Below, piece after piece: positions 47,026-58,589 of a DNA stretch of 64,000 nucleotides. This stretch comes from Symsagittifera roscoffensis (taxonomy: Eukaryota; Xenacoelomorpha; Acoela; Convolutidae). The position numbers and the translations under genes were made by a program. The notes under the pieces are model-generated. The model saw nothing but the letters and a program-made list of their open reading frames with translations. It ran no database searches and had not been told where the DNA came from. Position 1 is the first letter of the stretch. Each line of letters begins with the position of its first letter. The DNA lies in contig NC_087065.1 in NCBI RefSeq assembly GCF_963678635.1, forward strand, positions 31,188,252 to 31,252,251, given 5' to 3'.

Positions 47026-47386
47026 TTAAAAATGTCGAAGAAAAGAAGAATTCTAAATCTTGAAGTATCTCATATGAAATGAATGAAGATTTCTTCGCGA
47101 AGCAACCTGAATGATCAGATAAGTTCAATGGACACGGGAGTATTTCAGTTTTTCTTTCAAGATAAGTATTATGGGCACAAGCATTAAGCATAAGTAAGTT
47201 AGTTAGTAAGTAAGTATGATAGAAGCTATATTTATGTTAAGCTTTTAAGTGAGCTTAAGCAAAGTAAATCAAAGAAAAGCAAGAAAATAATTAAGTAAGC
47301 TCGAAAGGTACTGTCCCAAGTTTGATATTTTAGAGCTAAATGGATAGAACGCGTTAAGAGAAGTGCCCTGCATAACGACAAACTAC
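47026..47386. other. junction between block B and block A'
   Basis: Low-complexity DNA with a TAAG/AAGT-rich microsatellite (about 47185-47300), followed by the satellite-edge sequence that opens block A'. No gene. Confidence 0.5.
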
Positions 47387-47950
47387 ACACAAACTATGGC
47401 CCTCGGAATGTTGAATTTTTTTTGAATGTGTGCATTTGTCGAAAACTACGCTCTCAAATTTAAGCCTTTTGGGTTGAAAAGAGAGAACCGCTTGTGAGAA
47501 TCTGCGCGGTCTAAGCGGCCGCTGCCAAGTTTTTGACAAAAGTTATCGGACTCGCGGCAATGAGAACCCGGTAATTGCAAAACTATTAGTGACTGATATA
47601 AAATACACCCTTGGTATCCCTTTTTTTGAGCTGTATGCACCATTGTTTTATACCAAGGGTTTTATTTTGTCTGTTGATTACAATCCCGAGTTTGCTCTCG
47701 ATGAACCAGTTAGTTTCGAAGTTAAGCGGAAAAGGAATGTCGACTATGATCAAAAACGATCAGGACCTAATTAGGACTTTTAGATTGCGACAGAGTTAGT
47801 GGCGGTCCTATAGTGCAAGATTAGAATGAAGTTAGAAAATTTTAGGAATAGTCTTTAGCGTTACTACAATCCCTTATATATAGAATGATATTGGCTCATA
47901 ATTTTTGTCACTTTGAAGATAGAAAGGTTGAGGGAATGACTATTTCAAAT

Positions 47951-48570
47951 GTAATGAATTAAAGTTTCAGAGATTCGACAATGAGTACCGCAAATAAAGA
48001 ACACCCTAGAAGTGGAAGTACCGCAAGATCATCATAATAATATCAAAATTTGATGAAAACTGGTGGTTAGTCAGCTTTTCCTTGTCTGGCTTATGTTTTT
48101 GCTTGGTTCAAGTTTGGTTGGTGAATTTGATTTTAATAAGAGAGAAACATATAAAACATGACTTCGCAACCCAGTTTTTTGCATAACTTTTTCGAAGATG
48201 ACTCAATTAGGAGGTTCCGAATTGTTTTCAAAGTAGGAATGTATCAAATTCAAAGTTGAAGTTTCACATGTCATTGAATTTGATACATTCCTACTTTGAG
48301 AACATTTCGGAACCTGCTAATTGATTCATCTTCGTAAAAAAATATGCAAAAAATTGGATTGCGAACTCATGTTTTATCTCTTTCTCTCGAATTAAAATCA
48401 AATTCAGCAACCAAAGTAGAACCAAACAAAAACATTTGCCAGACAAAGATGAGCTGACTAACCACCAATTTATATCAAACTTTGATGTTATTATGATGAT
48501 CTTGCGGTACTTTTAGGGTATTCTTTTTTGCGGTAGTCATTGTCGAATCTCTGAAACCTAAATTCATTAC
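47951..48570. repeat. foldback (inverted duplication) with about 300-bp arms
   Basis: Left arm 47951-48253 and right arm 48274-48570 are imperfect reverse complements (for example TCAGAGATTCGACAATGA against TCATTGTCGAATCTCTGA) with a 20-base spacer. Block A has only the right-arm orientation (about 43860-44165), so an inverted duplication arose after the A/A' split. Confidence 0.88.
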
Positions 48571-48719
48571 AACAATTATGCTACTAGTAGAATCAGCTAA
48601 TATTGGAATTTATAAACGTAGTTTACGAAAAAAATTTTCATCGTTTTTTTTCGAGTTCGTGGACGCGTTACAAACTGTGGTCCGTTTGATATGTGGCTTA
48701 TTGTTGGTGTTTTTTTCAG

Positions 48720-48896
48720 GTACTACTGAATGTTGGTTCTGGGTATGGGCCTGATAAAGTACAAACGGAGTCATCCCATCTGCAGCTCTCTCAGTTTCTT
48801 ACAAGTACGGTGGTTGGGTGATGCCTCCTTACTTTCTATGCTTCGACCTCTGTCAGACTTTTTCTGTCATCTTTTTTCTGCATTTCCGTTAGACTG
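48720..48896 (+). pseudogene. dead copy of TMEM170 exon 2
   Basis: It follows an intact acceptor (TTTTTTTCAG). The third codon is TGA, a deletion removes the GPVTNG region, and further indels follow. KYGGWVMPPYF is still readable. The polyadenylation signal is also lost. Confidence 0.85.
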
Positions 48897-49982
48897 AGTT
48901 TGCCATGCGATCAAAAATAAAATTGGGTTTTCTGTGGATCAGAGCTTGGACATAAGATCCGTGCGCACACTTATCTTCTAGGTGATTTCGATCGCACATC
49001 ATCTGCTCTGGCCAAGAACATATGAGATAACTACTTATCAAAATCTACAATTGAGTTAATTTTGTAATTAAGAATGAGGAGCTGCCACAAATATTCATAA
49101 TGGGTGCTTTTCTATTTGCTTATTTTGAAAAAATAACCGAAAAAATTAGAAGAGACTTCATTTAGTATTTTGTTGAAGGGGTTTTTTCGCTCGACATTTT
49201 TAGGACAGACGTTTTGTTTCCAAATTTATAATTCTAATGTCTGCTCCAGTTTTTTTTTGCAATTTTAAATGCGGAAATTGAAATTTCACGCGTAGCAGTA
49301 ATAGGCAGAGCAAATGTTCCAGAGCACTTAAAGCTAAATTTTGATGTACCAAAAATCTTTAAGGGATATAGCTTTTGTTAAAGTGAAAATTGTCGAAAAC
49401 TGAATAATTTTTTTGAGAAAAGAACAATTTTTGGGAGAAAAAAAAAAAGATCATGTTTCTAGATGAGACCGTAGACAACAATACTTCCGTGTCAATTGTG
49501 AAACCGAATGTAAAGAGTGATCAAAAACAAGCTGCAATAGTAAAGGCAAGGTTGATATATGGAAAACTAGTAGGCTCTAGATAACAAGTCAGTTTTGTGT
49601 TTAAGGTAATTTTACTTTATTAAGGTAATGACAGCAAAGGTTGGAATGTTCTAGAAAAGGTATTTGAAATATTACTTTCGATGAATTCAAAATCCATTTT
49701 GAGAAAAGCTAGGAAAGTTATAAGTTATTAAAGGCAGAAACGTTCAGTTTGTTTGGAAAGCTGCTTCAATTTTTTCCAAAAACGCTACGGAAGCTTAAGC
49801 AGATCCTACTTGGCACTATGCAATGGAAAAATGTACATTTTTTTGCGAATCAAGGATAAAGGCAGTAGATGGTTCTTGTTAAGTACGAATTCAATGTTGA
49901 TTTCACTAAGTTTAATGCTGGATTTGTTGCTTATAGCTTATTCAAGATCAGAGGAAAAAAATTTATGATATTTTTATGCCAG

Positions 49983-52479
49983 AAGTGATGTTTATAACGC
50001 AAAATGAAGTGAGGTTGAATCAAAAAGAAAGCAGGAAAGTAAATGTTAGCAGTTAAGTAAAGTAAATTAAGTGAGGAAGTAGTTAAACAAATAAGAAAAA
50101 AATAAATAATCAAATAAATAAGTAAAACAGTAGGTTAGTAAATAATAAGTGAGCCAACAAGCAAGTATTAATTAAACAATTGAGCGCCTCAAATCAAGGC
50201 TATCGAAGCCCTGAAATCATTGTCAAGGTCATGAATTATAAAGAGACCAAATTAATGCTGATAGGTCTCAAAATTCCCCATTTTTCACCTGACAAGGAGC
50301 GACATGAATTTATGAGGAAGTGGCTTGCAAATGACACAGCTTGAGACTGCCAGTTTTCCAAATAAAGCTGCATAACATTGTGTAGCTGAAGTTATTTAAT
50401 GATATGCTTTTGGTTACTTAATAAAAATACAGAAAGCGATTCCAAAAAAACTGTTGTTGGAGGTCCAGGGCAACAACATATAACAGACGTTGAACCCTTC
50501 TATAAACTTCGTTTTTCAATCCGGCAGCATTGTGCAAAATAACTTGCAATCGTAAAATCTTGAAGTTGTTCAAATACTTGTCTAAGGAGTTTTTAACACC
50601 AATCAAGCCACCATAAAGTCTCAATTTAATTAAAACGTCGTAGCTTAAATGATTCCAAATAAAAAAAAAAAAACATGCAGCAAGGAAATAGTTTCGTCGG
50701 TGAGAATTATCAGGACAAGGTTATTTTATGGACGTGTTAATTTTGTGAAATAATTTTATATTAAATTGTGTAACTCAGCTTTTCGCGATTTCATTTTTTT
50801 CCAACACCTCTCCATTTTGCTAAATTTCAAGCCAGTGGAAATAAAAAAATACCTAGAAGATACATTTAGCCTCGTATAGATACCGTTAGTAAATAATCTA
50901 ATAAACCACCAGAATTGCTTTTGTGAAATCGCACTAAGTGATTCGTCGAAGCTCACTCAAACAATACTCTTCTTTGATAATTAATTTGGTTTTCTGACTT
51001 TGAATTTTTCCCCCTCTCGAGAAACACGACAAAGCGCTTCTCTCCGGTTTTGAGCTTTAATTTTTTTTGGTTGAATACACCAGATTGTAAATGTTCATTA
51101 TCAGTATCTTCAGTAAACCAATTTCCCTCCAATTTCGTTTTTTCTTATTTCAAAATTTGACAAATTGAGCATTTGCTACAACTTACCCAGAAACCGCCGC
51201 CGCCGCATTTGGAGAGTGATTTCAGTTTCCTGCTCCATAAAATATTGCACGAGTTGGGAAAATAGTTTACTGCTACCAAAAGTTAAGCTACGCTGCCAAA
51301 ATCGACGAAGAATTTTCAATTTTTGTCATAAATTTCCATTCCAATTTCACCAACAACAACTACGTCGAAAGTTCATTTGCCCGAAACAAATGTTACAATT
51401 ATATGATTCATATAGTTAACCAGGAAGAAAAATGAGGACACCAAAAATTAGAATGTATTGTGTCCATTGTTTTTTAAGCTAAAATTCGGAAAATCCTAAG
51501 TAGGGGGTCTTCTGCTATTTGGGTAGAAAATTTCTTTCATTTACAAAATCCTAGAATGAGGTTCCTTAAAAAATTAAGGAGCCTTTTCCTAGTATTTGCT
51601 TTTTATGATGACGTATCCCCGCTCAGGTTGGACCTCCGTACCTTGGACCCCCTTAGGATCCGGGACACGATACGTTAAAACTATTTTCAACAAAACTAAT
51701 AATTTGTCAACAATGGTAACTCAACAGTTTTTCCACCAAAAAGCTTGCGATACTGTCTGTATATCTTTGATACTTTGTCTACTGAAGCTGAGGGCGCTAA
51801 TTTGAAAGCTCAATTTTAAGATGTTTTCTCAAGAATTCTTAAAACGCTTTTCGAAAAATTGAGTGGTAGGTTTCGGATAAATAAATGACTTCTCACTTTA
51901 GAGAAGTCACTACCACTTTCTGGTCCAAACTAAGAACATGACTTGCAAATTTCACTCGGTGCCATATCATCAGATTAGGCCACAAAACGCAGTTTACTTT
52001 CATAAGTGTAAAAGATGGTTTACTACTACTTGTCCCCGTCTTTTTGCACGTACCTGGCAACAACAAGATCAGTACGGGAAACGGTAAGGTTAAGTTATCT
52101 ATAAGGAGGCTATTGTGAACTAGAGAAACAGAAGAAACAAGAAATAAAAACGTTTAGAAAAAGTGTGACATTCAAAATATTCAGCTTTTGATTTGGAGAT
52201 GTTTCTGAGTTTTTAATTCAGCTAAATTAGTTGCATTGCCTTTTCAGTTTAAAGTTGAAAGTTATGCTGTTTCAAAGTTGGGAACTTGACTGTCACTTGA
52301 CTTCGTTCAGTTTTTAAATTCGTGCGCTAATGGCTTGCACATGGTCGGGTCCATTTGCATATTGCAAATAAATATTGTAATCGTTGTAGCGTCCTGATAG
52401 TTGTGTAGGTTTCTAGGTTGTATCATGGCTTATTTGTCATCGTAGTCATTTAAACAGTTCGTGATGTATCTTCTTCCAA
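49983..52479. other. unassigned part of tandem copy 1
   Basis: An AATA/AAGT-rich microsatellite (about 50035-50165) and then about 2.3 kb without a recognisable gene. The short frames here recur in copy 2 but show no domain. A bulged hairpin lies at 51862-51917. Confidence 0.45.
51862..51917. other. bulged hairpin, copy 1
   Basis: AGTGGTAGG and TGACTTCTC pair with GAGAAGTCA and CTACCACT. One base is missing compared with the copy at 56395-56451. Confidence 0.5.
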
Positions 52480-53095
52480 ATTTTTGGAAAGTTTAACGGC
52501 TGGTCGGGTCAGGAGTCCGCACTTGTCTGAATTTCACATGAGCGAACAATTCCGTCCGATCCTGCAAAAGTACATAGTACCGGTCCCAGGGGCCAAAGAC
52601 CGCGAGGTGTCAAATCTTCTTGTTTGGATATTCCGAGTTGGCTGTGTCTACTTTGATCGAATAGCCCGTGTTCGCAGGTAGTCTTTGAGGTAGCGGTTCC
52701 AGAATTTCTGGGTCAGAACTTGAGATTTCAAGGAACCACCTACCAATCTAGCAAGTAGCGAACGGTTGGGTGGGCATGAAGGTCACTGTTAAAAGCTGCT
52801 GGTGAGTTACCAAAAGTGATTGACTGGTAAGCAGGGTAGCTGTTGACTGCTGTCCGGTTCAAACACTGGGGCTCAGAATTTGCTGATGAAGTTGGGTGTC
52901 CGTATGTTGGATGGTTGAATCCATATGAATGGTGTTGAGGCAAATTGTTGATCGAATGGGGCTGAAAGTTTGTCGTGACTTGGCTGAATTGCTGTTCTGT
53001 TGTCGAAGTGTTTATTGCAGAGGGATCATGTAGAGTAGACCCATAATCTGGTTGCGTTCCAAAAGTTATTGGTAGTTGAACTGTTCGTCTTAGCT
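52480..53095. other. unusually conserved block in tandem copy 1
   Basis: Only about five differences from 57007-57620 over 615 bp, while flanking parts of the duplication differ more. On the minus strand, a frame from about 53090 to 52740 encodes a polar peptide rich in His, Ser, Thr, Tyr, Pro and Asn, resembling the low-complexity tail of a transcription factor. On the plus strand, 52484-52681 is open and ends next to a possible donor (GCAG/GTAGTC). I cannot say which, if either, is coding. Confidence 0.35.
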
Positions 53096-53479
53096 GCTCA
53101 TGGCATGCACACTACTCTCTTATTCAACTAATGATTGAAAACTGGTTTCGCTATCCACATGTGAATGGTTTGATTAATGATTTTTAGGACGAGCTCAGAA
53201 ATCAGTGTTGTCAGCCGAAAAGCGTCAATGGTGTTTTGAAAATATCCCTCCCCCCTCGTGAAAATCCGGTCTACTCCCTGATCCAACTTCTATCTGCAAA
53301 AACAGTCGACTAAGTTGGATCTAGAGTTTCAATTGTGCGATATTTTATTTTACGCATCCTCCAAATCTGAATAGCCGCCATTAAACCACAAAATGATATT
53401 TAAATTATTAAATGTTGGGTAACTAAGATGTTGTGAATTATTGGTAAACTATAGTGAGTAATTTTGAAGATGTGAGAAA

Positions 53480-53770
53480 ATGGCTTGTCAGCGATTTGCA
53501 CATTTACTGCATTCTCGATTGGCGAGCTCAAGTGTGGATTATTTAACGAAGGTCCAAGTCCATAATACTGAGAAGACTGCGGTGTTAACACTGGGAAGAG
53601 CGGTAGCGAAGAATGCAATCAACAGGCAAATGGTGGAATCACTTGAGCGCTGCTTGAAAGAACTGGCAAAGAAAAGGTCCCTAACTTCGCTGATTGTTCG
53701 CAGTGAAGTGCCTGGAGTATTCTGTGCGGGAGCAGATTTGAAAGAAAGGGCAAACATGCCTGAATCAGAA
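53480..53770 (+). pseudogene. AUH-type enoyl-CoA hydratase, first exon, copy 1 (donor lost)
   Basis: Encodes 97 residues. The first 25 (MACQRFAHLLHSRLASSS) are basic and free of acids, as in a mitochondrial targeting peptide. LTLGRAVAKNAINRQMVESL and IVRSEVPGVFCAGADLKERA match the N-terminal half of AUH, the mitochondrial 3-methylglutaconyl-CoA hydratase of leucine breakdown. CAGADLKER forms part of the crotonase oxyanion hole. The exon should end after MPESE, where copy 2 has GTAAGC; here the site is ATAAGC, so normal splicing is expected to fail. No later exon lies between this and the next copy. Confidence 0.8.
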
Positions 53771-56394
53771 ATAAGCAGCCACCGGGGGAATAATTCAAAG
53801 TTTTATTAGCATATCTACCGCGGTCTTAACTTTTTTGCGCATCGTCCACATATAAGAAGGTGCATTTGGATCTTGATGTTTTTAAAACAATCTATAGTGA
53901 TTTTTACGAAGCTCATCATACATTCCTGTGAAAATCAAGTTAATTCTACCTGAACCTACCAAAAGTCATTGGTTCATTTCATTCGACGGCTCTATTAAAT
54001 AATTTACGAATAGGTCAAGCAGAATCTGGAATTCTTGTTAGATAGTGCAAGATCAGTTTTTCAAAAACAAGCTGCAATAGTAAAGGCAAGGTTGATTTAT
54101 GAAAAACTCATAGGCTCTAGATAACAAGTCAGTTTTGTGTTTAAGGTAATTTTACTTTATTAAGGTAATGACAGCAAAGGTTGGAATGTTCTAGAAAAGG
54201 TATTTGAAATATTACTTTCGATGAATTCAAAATCCATATTGAGAAAAGCTAGGAAACTTATAAGTTATTAAAGGCAAAAACGTTGTTTGTTTGGAGAGCT
54301 GCTTCAAATTTTTCCAAAAACGCTACGGAAGCTTAAGCAGATCCTACTTGGCACTATGCAATGAAAAATACTACATTTTGTTGTGAATCAAGGATAAAGG
54401 CAGTAGATGGTTCTTGTTAAGTACGAATTCAATGTTGATTTCACTAAGTTTAATGCTGGATTTGTTGCTTATAGCTTAGTCAAGATCAGAGGAAAAAAAA
54501 TGTATGATATTTTTATGCCAGAAGTGATGTTTATAACGCAAAATGAAGTGATGTTGAATCAAAAAGAAAGCAGGAAAGTAAATGTTAGCAGTTAAGTAAA
54601 GTAAATTAAGTGAGGAAGTAGTTAAACAAAGAAAAAAAAATAAGTAATCAAATAAATAAGTAAAACAGTAGGTTAGTAAATAATAAGTGAGCCAACAAGC
54701 AAGTATTAATTAAACAATTGAGCGCCTCAAATCAAGGCTATCGAAGCCCTGAAATTATTGTCAAGGTCATGAGTTATAAAGAGACCGAAATGTTGCTGAT
54801 AGGTCTCAAAGTTCCCCATTTTTCACCTGACAAGGAGCGACATGAATTTATGAGGAAGTGGCTTGCAAATGACACAGCTTGAGACTGCCAGTTTTCCAAA
54901 TAAAGCTGCATAACATTGTGCAGCTGAAGTTATTAAATGATATGCTTTTGGTTACTGCATTTTAATGAAAATACAGAAAGCGATTCCCAAAAAATTGTTG
55001 TTGGAGGTCCAGGGCAACATATAACAGACTTTGAACCCTTTTATAAACTTCGTTTTTCAATCCGGCAGCATTGTGCAAAATAACTTGCAATCGTAAAATC
55101 TTGAAGTTGTTCAAATACTTGTCTAAGGAGTTTTTAACACCAATCAAGCCACCATAAAGTCTCAATTCAATTAAAACGCCATAGCTTAAATGATTCCAAA
55201 TAAAAAAAAAACATGCAGCAAGAAAATAGTTTCGTCGGTGAGAATTATCAGGACAAGGTTATTTTATGGACGTGTTAATTTTGTGAAATAATTTTACATT
55301 AAATTGCGTACCTCAGCTTTTCGCGATTTCATTTTTTCCAACACCTCTCCATTTTGCTAAATTTCAAGCCAGTGGAAATAAAAAATACCTAGGAGATACA
55401 TTTAGCATCGTATAGATACCGTTAGTAAATAATCTAATAAACCACCAGAATTGCCTTTGTGAAAATGCACTAAGTGATTTGTCGAAGCTCACTCAAACAA
55501 TACTCTTCTTTGATAATTAATTTGGTTTTCTTACTTTGAATTTTTCCCCTCTCGAGAAACACGACAAAGGGCTTCTCTCCGGTTTTGAGTTTTAATTTTT
55601 TTGGTTGAAAACACCAGATTGTAAATGTTAATTATCAGTATCTTCAGTACACAAATTCCCCTCCAATTTCGTTTTTTCTTATTTCAAAATTTGACAAATT
55701 GAGCATTTGCTGCAACTTGCCCAGAAACCGCCGCCGCCGACTTTGGAGAGTGATTTCATTTTCCTGCACCATAAAATATTGCACAAGTTGGGAAAATAGT
55801 TTACTGCTACCAAAAGGTAAGCTACGCTGCCAAAATCGACGAAGAATTTTCAATATTTGCCATAAATTTCCATTCCAATTTCACCAACAACAACTACGTC
55901 GAAAGTTCATGTGCCCGAAACAAATGTTACAATTTTATGATTCATATAGTTAACCAGGAAGAAAAATGAGGACACCAAAAATTAGAATGTATTGTGTCCA
56001 TTGTTTTTTGAGCTAAGGTTCGGAAAATCTTAAGTAGGGGGTCTACTGCTATTTGGGTAGAAAGTTTCTTTCGTTTACAAAATCCTAGAATGAGGTTCTT
56101 TAAAAAATTAAGGAGCCTTTTCCTAGTATTTGCTTTACATGATGATGTATCCCGCTCAGGTTGGACCCCCATAGGTTGGACCCCCTTAGGATCCGGGACA
56201 CGATACGTTATTACTATTTACAACAAAACTACTAATTTGTCAACATTGTTAATTCAACAATTTTGCCACCAAAAAGCTTGCGATACTGTCTGTATATCTT
56301 TGATACTTTGTCTACTGAAGCTGAGGGCGCTAATTTGAAAGCTCAATTTTAGGATGTTTACTCAAGAATTCTCAAAACGCTTTTCGAAAAATTG

Positions 56395-56451
56395 AGTGGT
56401 AGGTTTCGGATAAATAAATGACTTCTCGCTTTAGAGAAGTCACCTACCACT
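56395..56451. other. bulged hairpin, copy 2
   Basis: AGTGGTAGG (56395-56403), a 15-base bulge, TGACTTCTC (56419-56427), loop GCTTTA, then GAGAAGTCA and CCTACCACT (56434-56451). All 18 bases of the 3' side are paired. Confidence 0.55.
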
Positions 56452-57006
56452 TTCTGGTCCAAACTAAGAACATGACTTGCAAATTTCACTCGGTGTCATA
56501 TCATCAGATTAGGCCACAATACGCAGTTTACTTTCATAAGTATAAAAGATGGTTTACTACTACTTGTCCCCGTCTTTATGCACGTACCTGGCAACAACAC
56601 CAAGATCAGTAGGGGAAACGGTAAGGTTAAGTTATCTAAAAGGAGGTGATTGTGAATTAACTAGAGAAACAGAAGAAACAAGAAATAAAAACGTTTAGAA
56701 AAAGGGTGACATTTAAAATATTTAGCTTTTGATTTGGAGATGTTTCTGAGTTTTCAATTCAGCTAAATTAGTTGCATTGCCTTTTCAGTTTAAAGTTGAA
56801 AGTTATGCTGTTTCAAATTTATGGACTTGACTTTCAATTGACTTTGTTCAGTTTTTAAATTCGTGCGCTAATAGCTTGCACATGGCCGGGTCCATTTGCA
56901 TGTTGCAAATAAATATTGTAATCGTTGTAGCGTCCTGATAGTTGTGTCGGTTTCTAGGTTGTATCATGGCTTATTTGTCATCAGTTCGTGATGTATCTTC
57001 TTCCAA

Positions 57007-57620
57007 ATTTTTGGAAAGTTTAACGGCTGTTCGGGTCAGGAGTCCGCACTTGTCTGAATTTCACATGAGCGAACAATTCCGTCCGATCCTGCAAAAGTAC
57101 ATAGTACCGGTCCCAGGGGCCAAAGACCGCGAGGTGTCAAATCTTCTTGTTTGGATATTCCGAGTTGGCTGTGTCTACTTTGATCGAATAGCCCGTGTTC
57201 GCAGGTAGTCTTTGAGGTAGCGGTTCCAGAATTTCTGGGTCAGAACTTGAGATTTCAAGGAACCACCTACCAAACTAGCAAGTAGCGAACGGTTGGGTGG
57301 CCATGAAGGTCACTGTTAAAAGCTGCTGGTGAGTTACCAAAAGTGATTGACTGGTAAGCAGGGTAGCTGTTGACTGCTGTCCGGTTCAAACACTGGGGCT
57401 CAGAATTTGCTGATGAAGTTGGGTGTCCGTATGTTGGATGGTTGAATCCATATGAATGGTGTTGAGGCAAATTGTTGATCGAATGGGGCTGAAAGTTTGT
57501 CGTGACTTGGCTGAATTGCTGTTCTGTTGTCGAAGTGTTTATTGCAGAGGGATCATGTAGAGTAGACCCATAATCTGGTTGCGGTCCAAAAGTTATTGGT
57601 AGTTGAACTGTTGTCTTAGC
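57007..57620. other. unusually conserved block in tandem copy 2
   Basis: Partner of 52480-53095. The minus-strand frame is kept up to a one-base deletion near 57613, which changes the frame only at its upstream end. Confidence 0.35.
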
Positions 57621-58005
57621 TGCTCATGGCATGCACACTACTCTCTTATTCAACTAATGATTGAAAACTGGTTTCGCTATCCACATGTGAATGGTTTGAT
57701 TAATGATTTTTAGGACGAGCTCAGAAATCAGTGTTGTCATCCGAAAAGCGTCAATGGGTTTTTTGAAAATACCCCTCCCCCTCGTGAAAATCCTGTATAA
57801 TCCCTGATCCAACTTCTATCTGCAAAATAAGTCGACTAAATTGGATCTAGAGTTTCAATTGTGCGATATTTTATTTTACGCATCCTCCAAATCTGAATAG
57901 CCGCCATTAAACCACAAAATGATATTTAAAATATTACATGTTGGGTAACTAAGATGTTGTGAATTATTACTAAACTATAGTGAGAAATTTTGAAGATGTG
58001 AGAAA

Positions 58006-58296
58006 ATGGCATGTCAGCGATATGCACATTTACTGCATTCTCGATTGGCGAGCTCAAGTGTGGATTATTTAACGAAGGTCCAAGTCCATAATAATGACAA
58101 GACTGCGGTGTTAACACTGGGAAGAGCGGTAGCGAAGAATGCAATCAACAGGCAAATGGTGGAATCACTTGAGCGCTGCTTGAAAGAACTGGCAAAGAAA
58201 AGGTCCCTAACTTCGCTGATTGTTCGCAGTGAAGTGCCTGGAGTATTCTGTGCGGGAGCAGACTTGAAAGAAAGGGCAAACATGCCTGAATCTGAA
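58006..58296 (+). CDS. AUH: AUH-type enoyl-CoA hydratase, first exon, copy 2
   Basis: Same 97-residue exon as copy 1 with about eight base differences. The donor GTAAGC (58297-58302) is intact and falls between codons, after MPESE. Human AUH continues from ERAKMSSSE into the rest of the crotonase fold. The remaining exons (with the ALGGGLELAL oxyanion segment and catalytic Glu) are not visible before 64000, so they lie further right or the gene is incomplete. The targeting-like N-terminus and the CAGADLKER motif support a mitochondrial enzyme. Confidence 0.8.
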
Positions 58297-58589
58297 GTAA
58301 GCAGTCACCGGGGGAGTAATTTAAACTTTTATTAGCATATCTACCGCGGTCTTAACTTTTTTGCGCATCGTCCACATATAAGAAGGTGCATTTGGATCTT
58401 GATGTTTTAAAAACAATCTATAGTGATTTTTACGAAGCTCATCATACATTCCTGTGAAAATCAAGTTAATTCCACCTGAACCTACCAAAAGTCATTGGCT
58501 CATTTCATTCGACGGCCCTATTAAATAAATTACGAATAGGTCAAGCAGAATCTGGAAACCTTGTTAGATAGTGCAAGATCAGTTTTTCA

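Larger units (their letters stand above)
47387..49607 (+). repeat. segmental duplication block A'
   Basis: Diverged copy of 43200-45198. It contains the satellite edge, a second 5S-like stretch (about 47605-47800), the foldback 47951-48570 and a dead TMEM170 exon. Confidence 0.88.
49521..54060 (+). repeat. 4.54-kb tandem duplication, copy 1
   Basis: Starts TCAAAAACAAGCTGCAATAG and ends GATCAGTTTT, where the second copy begins with the same start. Contents in order: block B, a TAAG/AATA-rich stretch, unassigned sequence, a conserved block, and an AUH first exon. Confidence 0.95.
54061..58589 (+). repeat. 4.53-kb tandem duplication, copy 2
   Basis: Direct copy of 49521-54060 with scattered substitutions and small indels. 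It ends AGTTTTTCAA, so the unit boundary shows a short TCAA microhomology. Confidence 0.95.

Noticed and set aside
52480-52760. BEL/Pao integrase remnant on the minus strand (FWNRYLKDYLRTRAI-like reading)
   Set aside because: Only one short stretch looks similar; the flanking integrase motifs do not appear in any frame and stops interrupt it.
52740-53090. Forkhead-type transcription factor C-terminus on the minus strand
   Set aside because: Composition and one short motif (PHSINNL) are suggestive, but no DNA-binding domain or splice context supports it.
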